Positions 33,501 to 41,890 are shown, counted from the first letter of the stretch. The stretch is DNA of 64,000 nucleotides from Candidatus Methanomethylophilaceae archaeon (GCA_944321505.1 CALULN010000021.1:1-64000); one strand, 5' to 3'. Made by a program: numbers and translations. Notes: generated from the sequence alone by a model not told the origin.

Positions 33501-34329
33501 TGGCCGATGCGCGGTCCCCCGATTTGCGGAGGACCGTGGCCTCCTCGGCGACGGCGAACAGCCACCCGGGCTCCGCCTCCAGCGCCTCGCGGTAGGCCTC
33601 GGCGGCCTTCGGATACAGCCCGCGGTTGGCGCACATGCGGGCGTACACGACTTTGCAGAACGCATCCTCGCGGCACAGGTCGCTTCCGGAGACCGCCCCC
33701 AGGGCCTCCTCCCTGAGGCCGTCGGCCCACATGACGCAGCAGTCGTACAGCTCGGAGTACCTCCCTCCGGCGGGGCAGACGTCGGGCAGGCGCTCGCCTC
33801 TGTGGAGGGCCTGCATGCACTCGATCTGCTCCCACCCCGCATCCGGGTCGAGCTGCGACAGCCCCGGGTATATCCTGGGCTCGTCGGGATCCAGCTCCCA
33901 TGCCCGGACCAGGAGGTCGAATGCGTCGGATGAGCCTGCCAGATATGCGCAGACGCCCCTGGCGGCGGTCACCTCGGCCAGACGGCCCCCGTCCCCCATT
34001 GCATCCAGAATCTCCGACGCCCTGCGGTGGTCCCCGCGCTCCAGAAGCACCCATGCAACGGATACAAGGTCCCCGGCGCCTCCCTGCATGCGGTGGACCG
34101 CGGACATGACGAGTTCGTCGAACCTATCCGGCGCACGGGCCAGCACTACCTCCGACGCTCTGGCGGTCAGAGGGCCGTCGGGCGGATCCATGGAGAGCGC
34201 CTCCTCGGCCGCCTTCATGGCCTGCGCATCGGAGGACCTGCGCCTCTTGGACGCCGGGATCGCGGAGTCGAGGGCGTCCCACAGCCTGCGATGCCTCGGA
34301 TCCGACAGCATCGGCACCGGATGTTCCAT
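30592..34329 (-). CDS. Giant tetratricopeptide-repeat protein
   Basis: The 1245-residue protein has no signal peptide. From about residue 30 to 1080 it is built of degenerate TPR units (for example AVWYSKGLSEMRSGSLLAAQ, EAYIMLSGLMLDAGNLQEAL), roughly 30 copies of 34 residues. A Pro/Glu-rich linker (about 1060-1110) leads to a C-terminal globular domain of about 130 residues (ERYPFINPGDDFFKEMEDGS and following) that I do not recognise. It is probably a cytoplasmic scaffold. Start supported by a TATA box 25 bp upstream. Confidence 0.85.
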   Translation of the reverse strand: MEHPVPMLSDPRHRRLWDALDSAIPASKRRRSSDAQAMKAAEEALSMDPPDGPLTARASEVVLARAPDRFDELVMSAVHRMQGGAGDLVSVAWVLLERGDHRRASEILDAMGDGGRLAEVTAARGVCAYLAGSSDAFDLLVRAWELDPDEPRIYPGLSQLDPDAGWEQIECMQALHRGERLPDVCPAGGRYSELYDCCVMWADGLREEALGAVSGSDLCREDAFCKVVYARMCANRGLYPKAAEAYREALEAEPGWLFAVAEEATVLRKSGDRASAMDICRTALESDPGNRTVLEAMIASALDAGRKHEADLAVSALVSVRPEDARDYAYAAGRLDSAGFPADATALVKRMALRCADQGYGELQLAVRANADGDARSALAHATKALKVMPGDVDALCEKARALLTLGKVRKAAEAADRASAADPSDIRPLAVRRDILVAEGESERALELYDAMVSEHPGSSGLRRGRAELLASMGRRDEALEGYREALNAKEDSRLFITIITSLLADRDIDSLCRFVDDYDDIYGMLPEVWMIRGNAEYADGRYDDAAGSYARVAALAPNDPAVWYSKGLSEMRSGSLLAAQSSFDRAIILDLENPEYWTSKALVQEELDDVKGAVKSVNRVISMAPDDPEPLVMKARLLVRAGMYGEALAFLDKALRMRPGDLDMLTMQKDICRHTGDSEHAADLCTRILAADRWRPDAAVDLAFVNAETGKADDGRRLIDDLCRHAPDSREALRGRALFYSRYATLDEAIGAYEVLTGAFPDDRESAEELSALYISSGEGDRAETLMSRFREPEPAIVHDVPDAPSMDEVRDALSSGDDARAVTLLRAAVNSGTEDPEAYIMLSGLMLDAGNLQEALYAAERGRYVAPSDPGMLRVLARAQLACGDGISALGSFNGAVAAGAADAPLMIEKGDLEFELGLYRPSADSYLAAMRSDPDSRDAAMGLCRVHMRLGDRDRAGPLLDGIISRHPDDEEALMMRAEIYSWHRDAEGLLSLYDMIRDSVGDPDDLMSYASALRDVGEGARADSLFGIGTVGSTEPAPDGPAEAVQAEEPPPDEVPEPPAEEEWEAVDAPDEVRVVPTREEVEAAAERLFGAAPPGRRVDDPSVYRPAGIPAETAERAYAYLCVPERYPFINPGDDFFKEMEDGSFKVIVGSGLTGIEASPAVPVEAISAVMPDLGFAEVRRLQAYINFALTADEDPIAFSKEVEAVADAIRGTDAGIFTVMDRYSVGVYTARTAKMLSQ

Positions 34330-34349
34330 GCCGGAGCATCATACTGTCC

Positions 34350-34357
34350 CTATATAA
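34350..34357 (-). promoter_or_regulatory. TATA box of the TPR gene
   Basis: On the minus strand TTATATAG is centred about 25 bp upstream of the ATG at 34329, which fixes that start and implies a leaderless mRNA. Confidence 0.6.
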
Positions 34358-34378
34358 GAAGGGACGGAAGCGCATTGA

Positions 34379-34386
34379 TTAAATAC
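34379..34386 (+). promoter_or_regulatory. TATA box of tRNA-Gly
   Basis: TTAAATAC lies 24-31 bp upstream of the tRNA 5' end, at the expected archaeal distance. Confidence 0.55.
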
Positions 34387-34409
34387 GACTTCGAGAATCA
34401 GGACGTTGC

Positions 34410-34481
34410 GCATCTGTGATCTAGGGGTTAGGATTCAAGCCTTCCAAGCTTGTTGCCCGGGTTCGATTCCCGGCGGATGCA
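34410..34481 (+). tRNA. tRNA-Gly (anticodon TCC)
   Basis: A complete cloverleaf is readable: acceptor GCATCTG/CGGATGC (one T-G pair), anticodon stem CAAGC/GCTTG with loop CTTCCAA (anticodon TCC at 34443-34445), T-stem CCGGG/CCCGG with loop TTCGATT, and discriminator A. CCA is not encoded and no intron is present. Confidence 0.96.
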
Positions 34482-34770
34482 CTTCTCTCTCACCATCTGG
34501 CTCATGTTTCCGCTCCCGGCCGTTACCGCGTTCGGGAACCGGCCGTTCCATGACTGCGGCATTCCGGCCTCCATCGGCCGGATTGACAAAAGGAGAGCTG
34601 AATGCGACGGAGGGACCAAGGTCGCACTCCGCGGCTTACAACAGCACAGACACCCACGCATCGCCGCCGTAAAGACCTTCCGCATCCCCACACGGGACCG
34701 CGCACGGAAGCGCATGGACGGTGATATGCGAATATGATGTCGGCGTGCTTCGCAACATCATAATCGAATG
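34482..34770. other. Intergenic stretch between tRNA-Gly and the regulator gene
   Basis: About 290 bp without a supported gene. Short frames have no family features. Its only clear structure is the inverted repeat at 34731-34764 next to the downstream promoter. Confidence 0.4.
34731..34764. promoter_or_regulatory. Inverted repeat upstream of the duplicated winged-helix regulator
   Basis: AATATGATGT (34731-34740) and ACATCATAAT (34755-34764) form a 10-bp inverted repeat with one mismatch and a 14-bp spacer. It lies just upstream of the TATA box at 34771-34780 (ATTTATATCC). The location suits autoregulation by the downstream HTH protein, which has two DNA-binding domains per chain. Confidence 0.5.
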
Positions 34771-34780
34771 ATTTATATCC
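34771..34780 (+). promoter_or_regulatory. TATA box of the winged-helix regulator gene
   Basis: ATTTATATCC is centred 27 bp before the ATG at 34803, implying a leaderless transcript and supporting that start. Confidence 0.6.
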
Positions 34781-34802
34781 GGCCCGATTCTCAGGCTGGA
34801 CG

Positions 34803-36323
34803 ATGGCCGGAAGAGACGGATTCAGGATTGTCATGACGCTCGTCGGCGTCAGAGCGGTCACCGACCCGGACACGCTGTCGGTCATGGACATGCTAGCCGA
34901 GAGGGACATGTCCCTCGCCGAGCTCTCCCGCGAGATCGACGTCGCCCCGTCATCGCTCTTCTTCCAGATGGAGAAGCTCATGGAGAACGGCCTGGTCACC
35001 AAATCCAGGACCGGACAGAGCAAGAAGACCACGAGATACGCCCTGTCATGCAGGACGATCATCGAGTCGGCCCCCAGGATCGACATCAGCAGGGACGTGA
35101 CCCCGGAGATCATGAAATGCATTCTCGCCTCGGACAGCGGCGTGGTCCGCTCCACCGCCCCCTGGGTGCTGGGAGCGTATATGGCCTCTATCGGCGTGGA
35201 CGTGCAGACCGTCATGTACGACTACGGGAGGTTCGCCGCGGAGGTCTTCGGGGAGCGTCTCGCGGGACCGCGTCCCGAAGATGTCCTCCGCAACACCGCC
35301 GCATTCCTGAGAGAGGCGGACGGCACCGTGATCGACGTGTGCTCGGCGGAGCCTCCGACCGTGGCCATACACCCGCCCCATCACGTCTATTCCGCGAGAG
35401 GGGTCGCCGTATACGCCGGCGTCATCGCCGGAGCGCTTTCCGCCACAGGGAGCCAATGGAAGCCGGTCATCGGGGATGCGGTCTACGGCCCGTCAGGCAG
35501 TGTGAGGGTCGTCTTCGGACCTGTTGACGGCGCCTTCGACATGTCCGCCGCCCTCCGCGGCGCCAAGGAGGACGGCGAGCGCATAGGCATGTGCGTCTGC
35601 GAGGGCGGCAGCCGGACATTCGTGGTGGAATCCGATGCCCAGGTGCTGCTGCTTTCGGTGCTGGAGGAGCGCCCGATGTGCATCACGGAGATCCTGGCGA
35701 AGCTGGACATGCCCCGTTCTACCGCAGCCTCCAACCTGCAGAAGCTGCAGGACATGGGAGCCGTCGACCAGCTAGTGTCCGGCTGCGGGACCGCCTACTA
35801 CTGCCTGACCTGCAACCCGGTGCTCAAGAGGCAGAAGCCCTCGGCCGAGCACGTAGACGTCAGGAACGGGATCGCAGAGCGCCTGTCGTCGGGACCCGGG
35901 GCGTTCAGCGAATGCCTGCTGATGTACTCCATGTACGCCCTCGGGCGCCTGGGGTTCGACTCCGGAGGCCTTATGCGCTGCTTCGGCAGCAGGATAGGGG
36001 ACTACCTGCTGCTGAGCAGAGGGGAGACCCACTCCGACGAGGCCGCTCTGGCGGACTGGGTCGGGAAGATGGTCGGCGTGTCCATATCCGTGGTCAACGC
36101 GGTCCCCCCGGTGATCAGGGTGTCCAAGGAGACCGGGATCGGAGCATACACCCGCGCCGCCCTGATGTTCTACAGCGCAGCCCTGTCCAAGATCCTCACG
36201 GGCATCGAGTTCCATCAGTACGGGCGGACCGTGCGGATGAAGGCCACCGACGACAGGATCGTCCTCTACGAGACCATCAACCTCGTGTATCCTCCGCTAC
36301 ACCGTCCCGGACGGCAGGGTTAA
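34803..36323 (+). CDS. Transcriptional regulator with two winged-helix/sensor units in one chain
   Basis: The 506-residue protein is a tandem duplication. Each half has an ArsR/MarR-like winged helix (first about 20-90 with LAELSREIDVAPSSLFFQMEKLMENGLV; second about 285-345 with ITEILAKLDMPRSTAASNLQKLQDMGAV) followed by a sensor-like domain of about 150 residues. The second half has CGTAYYCLTCNP, a possible metal or redox Cys pair. One chain could bind DNA like a dimer, fitting the inverted repeat in front of the gene. The effector is unknown. Confidence 0.75.
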   Translation: MAGRDGFRIVMTLVGVRAVTDPDTLSVMDMLAERDMSLAELSREIDVAPSSLFFQMEKLMENGLVTKSRTGQSKKTTRYALSCRTIIESAPRIDISRDVTPEIMKCILASDSGVVRSTAPWVLGAYMASIGVDVQTVMYDYGRFAAEVFGERLAGPRPEDVLRNTAAFLREADGTVIDVCSAEPPTVAIHPPHHVYSARGVAVYAGVIAGALSATGSQWKPVIGDAVYGPSGSVRVVFGPVDGAFDMSAALRGAKEDGERIGMCVCEGGSRTFVVESDAQVLLLSVLEERPMCITEILAKLDMPRSTAASNLQKLQDMGAVDQLVSGCGTAYYCLTCNPVLKRQKPSAEHVDVRNGIAERLSSGPGAFSECLLMYSMYALGRLGFDSGGLMRCFGSRIGDYLLLSRGETHSDEAALADWVGKMVGVSISVVNAVPPVIRVSKETGIGAYTRAALMFYSAALSKILTGIEFHQYGRTVRMKATDDRIVLYETINLVYPPLHRPGRQG

Positions 36324-36460
36324 ATCACCACAACTGCGTCTTTGGTTCAGGGAGCCGCAGGACCGAATGCCGCCGCAGACCCTCTGTGTAGCGGCGAGAA
36401 GAGGCGGGAGCCGACGGAACGGTGCTCCGCGGAGGCGTGCGGCCCCGGGAGAGGACTGAG

Positions 36461-36703
36461 ATGGCAGACGAAGCAGAGCAGGAGATCCAGGAATCTCAGG
36501 ATGCCAAGAAGAAGACCAGGAAGCAGTACGTGTCCACCCACCCCGACGGCGGATGGCAGGTCAAGCTCGAGGGGTCCTCCAAGGCCACCAAGAGGTTCAA
36601 GACGAAGGCCGAGGCCGAGGAGTACGCCAAGGAGCTGGCGAAGAAGCAGGGCACGCAGGTGGTCCGCAAGAAGATGGACGGCTCGTTCCAGAAGAAGAGG
36701 TGA
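36461..36703 (+). CDS. DUF2188-like small protein
   Basis: The 80-residue basic protein has an acidic Glu/Gln-rich head (1-18) and a DUF2188-like core: QYVSTHPDGGWQVKLEG, then a Lys-rich helix KTKAEAEEYAKELAKKQG and VVRKKMDGSF. Members are small and widespread with unknown function. The ATG at 36461 fits the family; the frame's earlier part (36422) is unrelated. The 137-bp gap before it has TTAAATC at 36320-36326 as a possible distant TATA element. Confidence 0.75.
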   Translation: MADEAEQEIQESQDAKKKTRKQYVSTHPDGGWQVKLEGSSKATKRFKTKAEAEEYAKELAKKQGTQVVRKKMDGSFQKKR

Positions 36704-36894
36704 GGCCGCGCCGCCTCGCCCCTCATACGTCGTATGTGGGAAACGGAGGGACAGGGCGAAAGGATTAGGGATGTAGCATGGAAACCCCTGTCCCCCTCAG
36801 GCGCATTCTTTCTCAGCGCCTCTGATCACTTCATCACCCCTGCCGCATATAAGCGTCACAGGGGGAGGTGGCCGAATACCGCCGAATACCGAAC

Positions 36895-38589
36895 TCACTT
36901 CAGCTTGTGACGGATCTTCACGGCGATGCCGCGCCTCAGCTGCTGCATCTCCATACCGGACATCATCGCCACCCCCACGGCTACGGGCTTCCCGTCCCGG
37001 AGGACCACCACCTCCTCACCGATGCGGATGGAGGGGTCGGCGGACAGCACGCCCACCGCGAACAGATTGCCCTTGAGCTCGAAGTCCGTCATGTCCACAG
37101 TGTGGGTTCCGGCTTCCGCCAGGATGGAGGCGCCGTCCATGGTCAGGGAGAACCCTCCCCTCTCCTCGGACATCATGCACAGCTGCCTCTTCCCGCGGTT
37201 CACCTTCCAGTAGGGGAACTTGCCGACGGCGAATGTGTCTCCGTCCATGATGGCGTCCGCCACTCCGCGTCCGAACTGGAAGGTCATGGCGGCGCGGACC
37301 GTCTCCTTGCGGTCGGTCATGTAGTCGCCCGCCTCCATGCCCTCCGCCGCGCGGCGGATGGCGTCCTCCAGGTTCCGGAGGGATGCCGGGGATGTAGGGT
37401 CACCGACTACGGTCTCCTCCATGTCGCATATCCCGCGTATCAGGTCGGTGTCCTCTCCGAGATGGGAGATCACGCGGTCGTAGCCCTGGGAGACGATGTG
37501 GGAGACCAGCTCCCTGATGAACTCCCTCTCCTGGCACTTCCATTCCCCGGTGACCGGGATGTCGTAGGACCTTGCCGGATAGAATATGTCCAGCTCCCTT
37601 GGGACGGCCCCCAGGGGGGATGTGACTATCACTTCGTGCACCACGGTCTCGATGTCGGAGAAGTGGATCGCCGACGCGAACCTGCGGTGGGTCTTGGATG
37701 TGTGGTAGGGCTTCTTGGCGGAGCAGGGCAGCAGCACCAGGATGCGCTTGTGGGCGGGCTTGCGGTACTCCGTCAGGATCCTCTCCCGATACCTCAGGAC
37801 GTCGGGCCTCCTCAATGACTGGGTGGTGTTGCAGCAGAACCTGCCTCCGCAGGTGTCGGCCGCCTCCTCCTGGTATGCGTATCCGACCCTGTCGAAGACC
37901 CTGAGCGCCGCAACAGACGACGGCGACGAGGCGGAGCGCTGGTCCACCAGCTCCCTCAGCCTCCCGCCGCGGATGAATCTGATAACCTTGCCGCACTCGC
38001 CGCGGAGGTCGGCGATGTTCTCCCCGGTGACGTCGGCGTCCTCCACCGCGATGCCCTCGGGCATGGACCTCAGCCCTGCCTGCCCGGTTACGCGGCACAG
38101 GGAGTCGTCGAAGATGTCCGCACCCATGTAGGCGAGGAGTGCCAGCGTCGACGGCTCGGCGAGTCCGGGGAGCATGAGCGCCCGGTTGGCGCCGATGGCG
38201 GACCTGAGGGCGATGACTGTGTCCACCAGCAGCCTCGGGTTCCCCCTGAGCTCGAAGGCGTCGGCCAGCACCACGCACTCTACCCCCTCGGGGAGGTCGA
38301 TAACGGGAGGAAGCGGCAGACGCACCACGGCCACCGGACCGTGGACGGAGGGCGCGCATGCGGCGCCGGATGTCTGCGTCGTCTTCAGGCGGGAATCCAG
38401 AGGGGTCTCGCCGCCGAAATACGACAGAACGCGTCCGGAATCCGTCAACCTGATGTACACTGGCTCATCGCATTCGCCGTCCGTGCACGGCACCACGGCA
38501 GGGGTCGTCAGAGACGAGTCCCCGCAGGTCAGCCCGCACACCCTCCCCCGGAAGGACCGGGCGGTCACATCCAACATGCCTGACCCCAT
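36895..38589 (-). CDS. arcS: Archaeosine synthase (ArcS/TgtA2-type)
   Basis: ArcS acts on preQ0 at position 15 of archaeal tRNAs, leading to archaeosine. The 564-residue protein has a degenerate TGT-like N-terminal domain (1-270) with a Cys pair near 248, and then the diagnostic LVLLPCSAKKPYHTSKTHRR motif near residue 285. A PUA RNA-binding domain occupies the last 75 residues (FAVGVLSADPSIRIGEEVVV). A second ATG four codons in (38577) is equally plausible. A TTTTAATAG box near 38600 serves it. Confidence 0.9.
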   Translation of the reverse strand: MGSGMLDVTARSFRGRVCGLTCGDSSLTTPAVVPCTDGECDEPVYIRLTDSGRVLSYFGGETPLDSRLKTTQTSGAACAPSVHGPVAVVRLPLPPVIDLPEGVECVVLADAFELRGNPRLLVDTVIALRSAIGANRALMLPGLAEPSTLALLAYMGADIFDDSLCRVTGQAGLRSMPEGIAVEDADVTGENIADLRGECGKVIRFIRGGRLRELVDQRSASSPSSVAALRVFDRVGYAYQEEAADTCGGRFCCNTTQSLRRPDVLRYRERILTEYRKPAHKRILVLLPCSAKKPYHTSKTHRRFASAIHFSDIETVVHEVIVTSPLGAVPRELDIFYPARSYDIPVTGEWKCQEREFIRELVSHIVSQGYDRVISHLGEDTDLIRGICDMEETVVGDPTSPASLRNLEDAIRRAAEGMEAGDYMTDRKETVRAAMTFQFGRGVADAIMDGDTFAVGKFPYWKVNRGKRQLCMMSEERGGFSLTMDGASILAEAGTHTVDMTDFELKGNLFAVGVLSADPSIRIGEEVVVLRDGKPVAVGVAMMSGMEMQQLRRGIAVKIRHKLK

Positions 38590-38662
38590 CGCGTGACACT
38601 ATTAAAACCCGGAACACGCGCGCGACGCGAACCTTAAAGCGGTGTAAAGGGATAGGCGATGC

Positions 38663-39601
38663 ATGGACCACAGGGAGTTCTACGACAAGGACATCGTCTC
38701 CATCAGGGACCTCACCAGGGAGCAGATCGAGCTCATCCTGGACCTCTCCGAGGAGATGATACCCTACGCGAGAGGGGAGAAGAAGACGCACACATTGGAC
38801 GGCAGGATACTCGGCAACCTGTTCTTCGAGCCGTCCACCCGCACCAGGCTCTCCTTCGAGAGCGCCGCCCACAGGCTCGGTGCGGATGTGATAGACGTCT
38901 CCCAGATGTCCATGACCTCCATCGCCAAAGGCGAGACCCTGGCGGACACCATCAGGATGGTGGACACCTACTGCGACGTCATCGTCCTCAGGCACCCCCA
39001 CGAGGGCGCCGCCCGCCTGGCCGCCAAATTCTCGGAGAACCCGGTGATCAACGCCGGAGACGGCGCCGGCTCCCATCCGACCCAGACCCTGCTGGACCTC
39101 TTCACCATGAGGAGGGAGAAGGGCTCCCTCGACGGACTGAACATCGTGCTTGTCGGCGATCTGAAGTACGGAAGGACCGTGCACTCCCTGGCCGACGCCC
39201 TCACCATGTTCGGCGCCAAGCTCACCTTCGTGGCCCCGGAGTCCCTGCAGATGCCGGCGGACATCATGGAGCACCTCAAGGCCAAGGGATGCAACCCCGT
39301 GCAGACCGACGACCTGGAGAGCACCATCGCCGACGCCGACGTCCTCTACGTCACCCGCATCCAGCGGGAGAGGTTCCCGGATCCTGCCGAGTACAGCAAG
39401 GTCGCCGGGACGTACCGCATCGACAACGCCATGCTCAGGGAGGCCAGGAACGACGCCATCGTCATGCACCCCCTCCCCAGGATCGACGAGATCGCTCCCG
39501 AGGTGGACGGCACCGAGCATGCCAAGTACTTCGAGCAGGCCTTCAACGGCATCCCCGTGAGGATGGCTCTGCTCTGCTCCATACTCGGAGGTGAGATCTG
39601 A
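38663..39601 (+). CDS. pyrB: Aspartate carbamoyltransferase, catalytic subunit
   Basis: The 312-residue protein has the carbamoyl-phosphate signature FFEPSTRTRLSFE (about residues 53-65), SMTSIAKGETLADTIRM, GDGAGSHPTQTLLDLFT near 133, and HPLPRIDEI near 270. It catalyses the first committed step of pyrimidine synthesis. The stop overlaps the pyrI ATG (TGATG). A CTTAAAG box lies 25-35 bp upstream. Confidence 0.97.
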   Translation: MDHREFYDKDIVSIRDLTREQIELILDLSEEMIPYARGEKKTHTLDGRILGNLFFEPSTRTRLSFESAAHRLGADVIDVSQMSMTSIAKGETLADTIRMVDTYCDVIVLRHPHEGAARLAAKFSENPVINAGDGAGSHPTQTLLDLFTMRREKGSLDGLNIVLVGDLKYGRTVHSLADALTMFGAKLTFVAPESLQMPADIMEHLKAKGCNPVQTDDLESTIADADVLYVTRIQRERFPDPAEYSKVAGTYRIDNAMLREARNDAIVMHPLPRIDEIAPEVDGTEHAKYFEQAFNGIPVRMALLCSILGGEI

Positions 39602-40062
39602 TGGAGGATTTCAAGATAACACCGATCAGGAACGGCACAGTCATCGACCACATCACCGCCGGCCAGGCGCTGAACGTCCTGAAGATACTCAACGTGAACG
39701 AGAACACCATCAACTCCACCATCAGCGTGGCCATGCACGTGAGGTCCCAGAAGGGCTACATGTGGAAGGACATCATCAAGATCGAGGACCGCGAGCTGGA
39801 CCCCAAGACCCTGGACCAGATCGCGCTGCTGGCGCCCAACGCCACCATCGCCATCATCCGCGACTTCTACGTCGCCGAGAAGTACAAGGTGAAGCTGTAC
39901 GACAGAGTGTTCGGACTGGCCAGGTGCAGCAACCCCGACTGCATCACCAACAAGGGGGAGCCGGTGGAGACCGAGTTCATCGTCACCTCCAGGGACCCGC
40001 CCGCCCTCAGGTGCGCCTACTGCGACAGGATGCTGACGAACATCTCCGACAACCTGATATGA
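39601..40062 (+). CDS. pyrI: Aspartate carbamoyltransferase, regulatory subunit
   Basis: The 153-residue protein has an N-terminal nucleotide-binding domain (KITPIRNGTVIDHITAGQALNVLKIL) and a C-terminal zinc domain with four Cys: CSNPDC near 114 and CAYC near 140. It binds PyrB trimers and transmits CTP/ATP control. Stop overlaps the next gene's ATG. Confidence 0.97.
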   Translation: MEDFKITPIRNGTVIDHITAGQALNVLKILNVNENTINSTISVAMHVRSQKGYMWKDIIKIEDRELDPKTLDQIALLAPNATIAIIRDFYVAEKYKVKLYDRVFGLARCSNPDCITNKGEPVETEFIVTSRDPPALRCAYCDRMLTNISDNLI

Positions 40063-40589
40063 GGCTGATCGTCGTCACCGGCATGCCGGGCTCCGGCAAG
40101 GAGGAGTTCCTGACGGTCGCATCGTCCATGAGCATCCCCTTCGTCAGGATGGGGGATGTGGTCAGGGAGGCCTACGCCGTCCGCGGAGATGAGGACAGAG
40201 GCCTCTCCGTCGGCCAGTTCGCCGCCAGGGAGAGAGAGCGCTTCGGCGCCAACATCTGGGCCCGGAGGGTGCTGGACATCGTGGACGACCGCCTCTGGCT
40301 CATCGACGGCTGCCGCAGCATGGACGAGGTGAAAGCGTTCCGCGAGCTGGCGGACGACGTGGAGATCGTGGCCATACACGCCCCTCCCTCCCAAAGGTAT
40401 GCCAGGCTGGTGGCCCGCCACAGGGATGACGCTCCGAAGGACATACGCGAGTTCGAGGAGCGGGACCTGAGGGAGATGGGCTGGGGGATCGCCGGGGTGA
40501 TCTCCCTGTCGGAGCATATGCTGGTGAACGACGGCTCCCTCCCGGATTTCAAGATGGATGCGGGCGACCTGCTGGAGAGCCTCAGATGA
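40059..40589 (+). CDS. UPF0200 P-loop kinase-like protein
   Basis: The 176-residue protein has the P-loop VTGMPGSGKEEF (residues 6-17) and the UPF0200 pattern FVRMGDVVREA, IDGCRSMDEVKAFRE, and ARHRDDAPKDIREFEERDLREMGWGI. It resembles adenylate or dephospho-CoA kinases; the substrate is not established. It overlaps pyrI by 4 bp and the next gene by 4 bp, so all four are one operon. Confidence 0.88.
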   Translation: MRLIVVTGMPGSGKEEFLTVASSMSIPFVRMGDVVREAYAVRGDEDRGLSVGQFAARERERFGANIWARRVLDIVDDRLWLIDGCRSMDEVKAFRELADDVEIVAIHAPPSQRYARLVARHRDDAPKDIREFEERDLREMGWGIAGVISLSEHMLVNDGSLPDFKMDAGDLLESLR

Positions 40590-40849
40590 GGTTCGTCATC
40601 ACCACCCTCTGCGGCGGCAAGGCGCAGATGGCCGCCTCCAGGGAGTACATGGACCTGGACATGGCCAGAGCGGAGGAGTGCCTGGCGTCGATAGGACGGG
40701 TCAAGACTGCCGACGACATGATGATCGTCGCGGAGTGGAACGGGATGGAAGTCACACTGTACCCTCAGGGGAAGGTGATGTTCCACCCCCTGACTGACAA
40801 ATCCAAGGCAGCCGAGTACGCTTCCGAGATTCTTTCGAAGGTGGTCTGA
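40586..40849 (+). CDS. Small conserved-type hypothetical protein
   Basis: The 87-residue acidic protein shows alternating strand/helix character (RFVITTLCGG, GMEVTLYPQGKVMFHPL, KAAEYASEILSKVV). It has no motif that I recognise. The ATGA overlap with the UPF0200 gene and an 11-bp gap to the DUF92 gene put it inside the pyrBI-led operon, which supports it being real. Confidence 0.65.
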   Translation: MRFVITTLCGGKAQMAASREYMDLDMARAEECLASIGRVKTADDMMIVAEWNGMEVTLYPQGKVMFHPLTDKSKAAEYASEILSKVV

Positions 40850-40860
40850 CGGATCCCCTT

Positions 40861-41574
40861 GTGCAGGCGGCGGCCTCCGCCGCTCTGGCGATGGTGCTCT
40901 CGGTGATGTGCTACGGGCTGAGGCTCCTCACCAAGGGGGGATGCGTTTCGGCCGCCATCGTCGGATTCGCCATCGGCGGGTTCGGAGGCCTGGACTGGCT
41001 CCTCCTCCTGATACTGTTCGCGCTGCTGGGCTTCGCGGCCACGAGGCTGGGGTTCACCAGGAAGCGGGACATGGGGGTCCAGGAGGGGAAACGCGGGGAG
41101 CGCGGATACAGGAACATCCTGGGCGTGGGGATCCCGCCGGTGATAGCGGCTGTCCTGTGCTTCCTGTTCCCGGAGCACAGTCGGGTGTTCGCCATGATGT
41201 ACATAGCCACCGTCTCGGTGGCAGCGGCGGACACCGCGGGGAGCGAGCTGGGAGTGAGGGACCCGAAGGTCTGGCTCATCACCACCCTGAAGCCCACGAA
41301 ACCCGGCACCAACGGCGGAGTGTCCGTCAAGGGCACGATCATCTCGCTGGCCGCGGCGGCGGTTGTGTCGGCAATCGGCTATGCGGCCCTGTTCCGCACG
41401 ATGGACGCGTGGGTGCTGATCCCCATTGTCTGCGGATTCATTGGATGCCTGCTTGACAGCCTGGTGGGCGCAACCCTGGAGGACGGGGGGTACGTATCCA
41501 AGTACGGCAACAACTGCATCACCGGGATCGCCGGAGGGCTGATGGCCACAGCCATGATGCTGTTGCTCTCATGA
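40861..41574 (+). CDS. DUF92 family integral membrane protein
   Basis: The 237-residue protein has about six hydrophobic helices and DUF92 hallmarks: LTKGGCVSAAIVGFAIGGFGG near 22-42, KRGERGYRNILGVGIPPVIAA near 75-95, and the Gly-rich GTNGGVSVKGTIISL and DSLVGATLEDGGYVSKYGNNCIT. Some members act on polyprenyl or phytyl phosphate; the role here is unknown. The start is GTG at 40861 or ATG at 40891. Confidence 0.85.
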   Translation: MQAAASAALAMVLSVMCYGLRLLTKGGCVSAAIVGFAIGGFGGLDWLLLLILFALLGFAATRLGFTRKRDMGVQEGKRGERGYRNILGVGIPPVIAAVLCFLFPEHSRVFAMMYIATVSVAAADTAGSELGVRDPKVWLITTLKPTKPGTNGGVSVKGTIISLAAAAVVSAIGYAALFRTMDAWVLIPIVCGFIGCLLDSLVGATLEDGGYVSKYGNNCITGIAGGLMATAMMLLLS

Positions 41575-41578
41575 CCGT

Positions 41579-41698
41579 ATGCGCAAGAACGCCACTATCG
41601 CCACCGGACTCCTCCGGCCCTTCAGGAACCACTGCCCACACTGTATGAATGGCGCCGGGAACGGGAAGTCACACTTCTGTATGTACGCAGAATCGTGA
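41579..41698 (+). CDS. Possible 39-residue Cys-rich peptide
   Basis: An ATG 4 bases after the DUF92 stop opens a 39-codon frame. It encodes a basic N-terminus and then CPHCMNGAGNGKSHFC, a CxxC plus H-x-C arrangement able to bind zinc. It is too short for statistical support and may be chance or the remnant of a longer zinc-ribbon protein. The remaining bases to 41890 show no gene. Confidence 0.3.
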   Translation: MRKNATIATGLLRPFRNHCPHCMNGAGNGKSHFCMYAES

Positions 41699-41890
41699 AC
41701 CGTCCGGCGGATTCATAGTCGTTCATGAGTCGAAAGCCGATAACCTGCCGCCCAGCATCAGCCGGTAACAGCTTCACGCACGTCATCCAAGGGCATTAAG
41801 ACACGTCACGGACCATAAGCCATCAACCATAGAGTCTGAGTCCAATTTGAACTGAACTGCTTATGCTGAGTCCAGCTCACTCAGAATCTT

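Noticed and set aside
34406-34737. Small frames overlapping tRNA-Gly
   Set aside because: They run through the tRNA and its flank and have no coding character.
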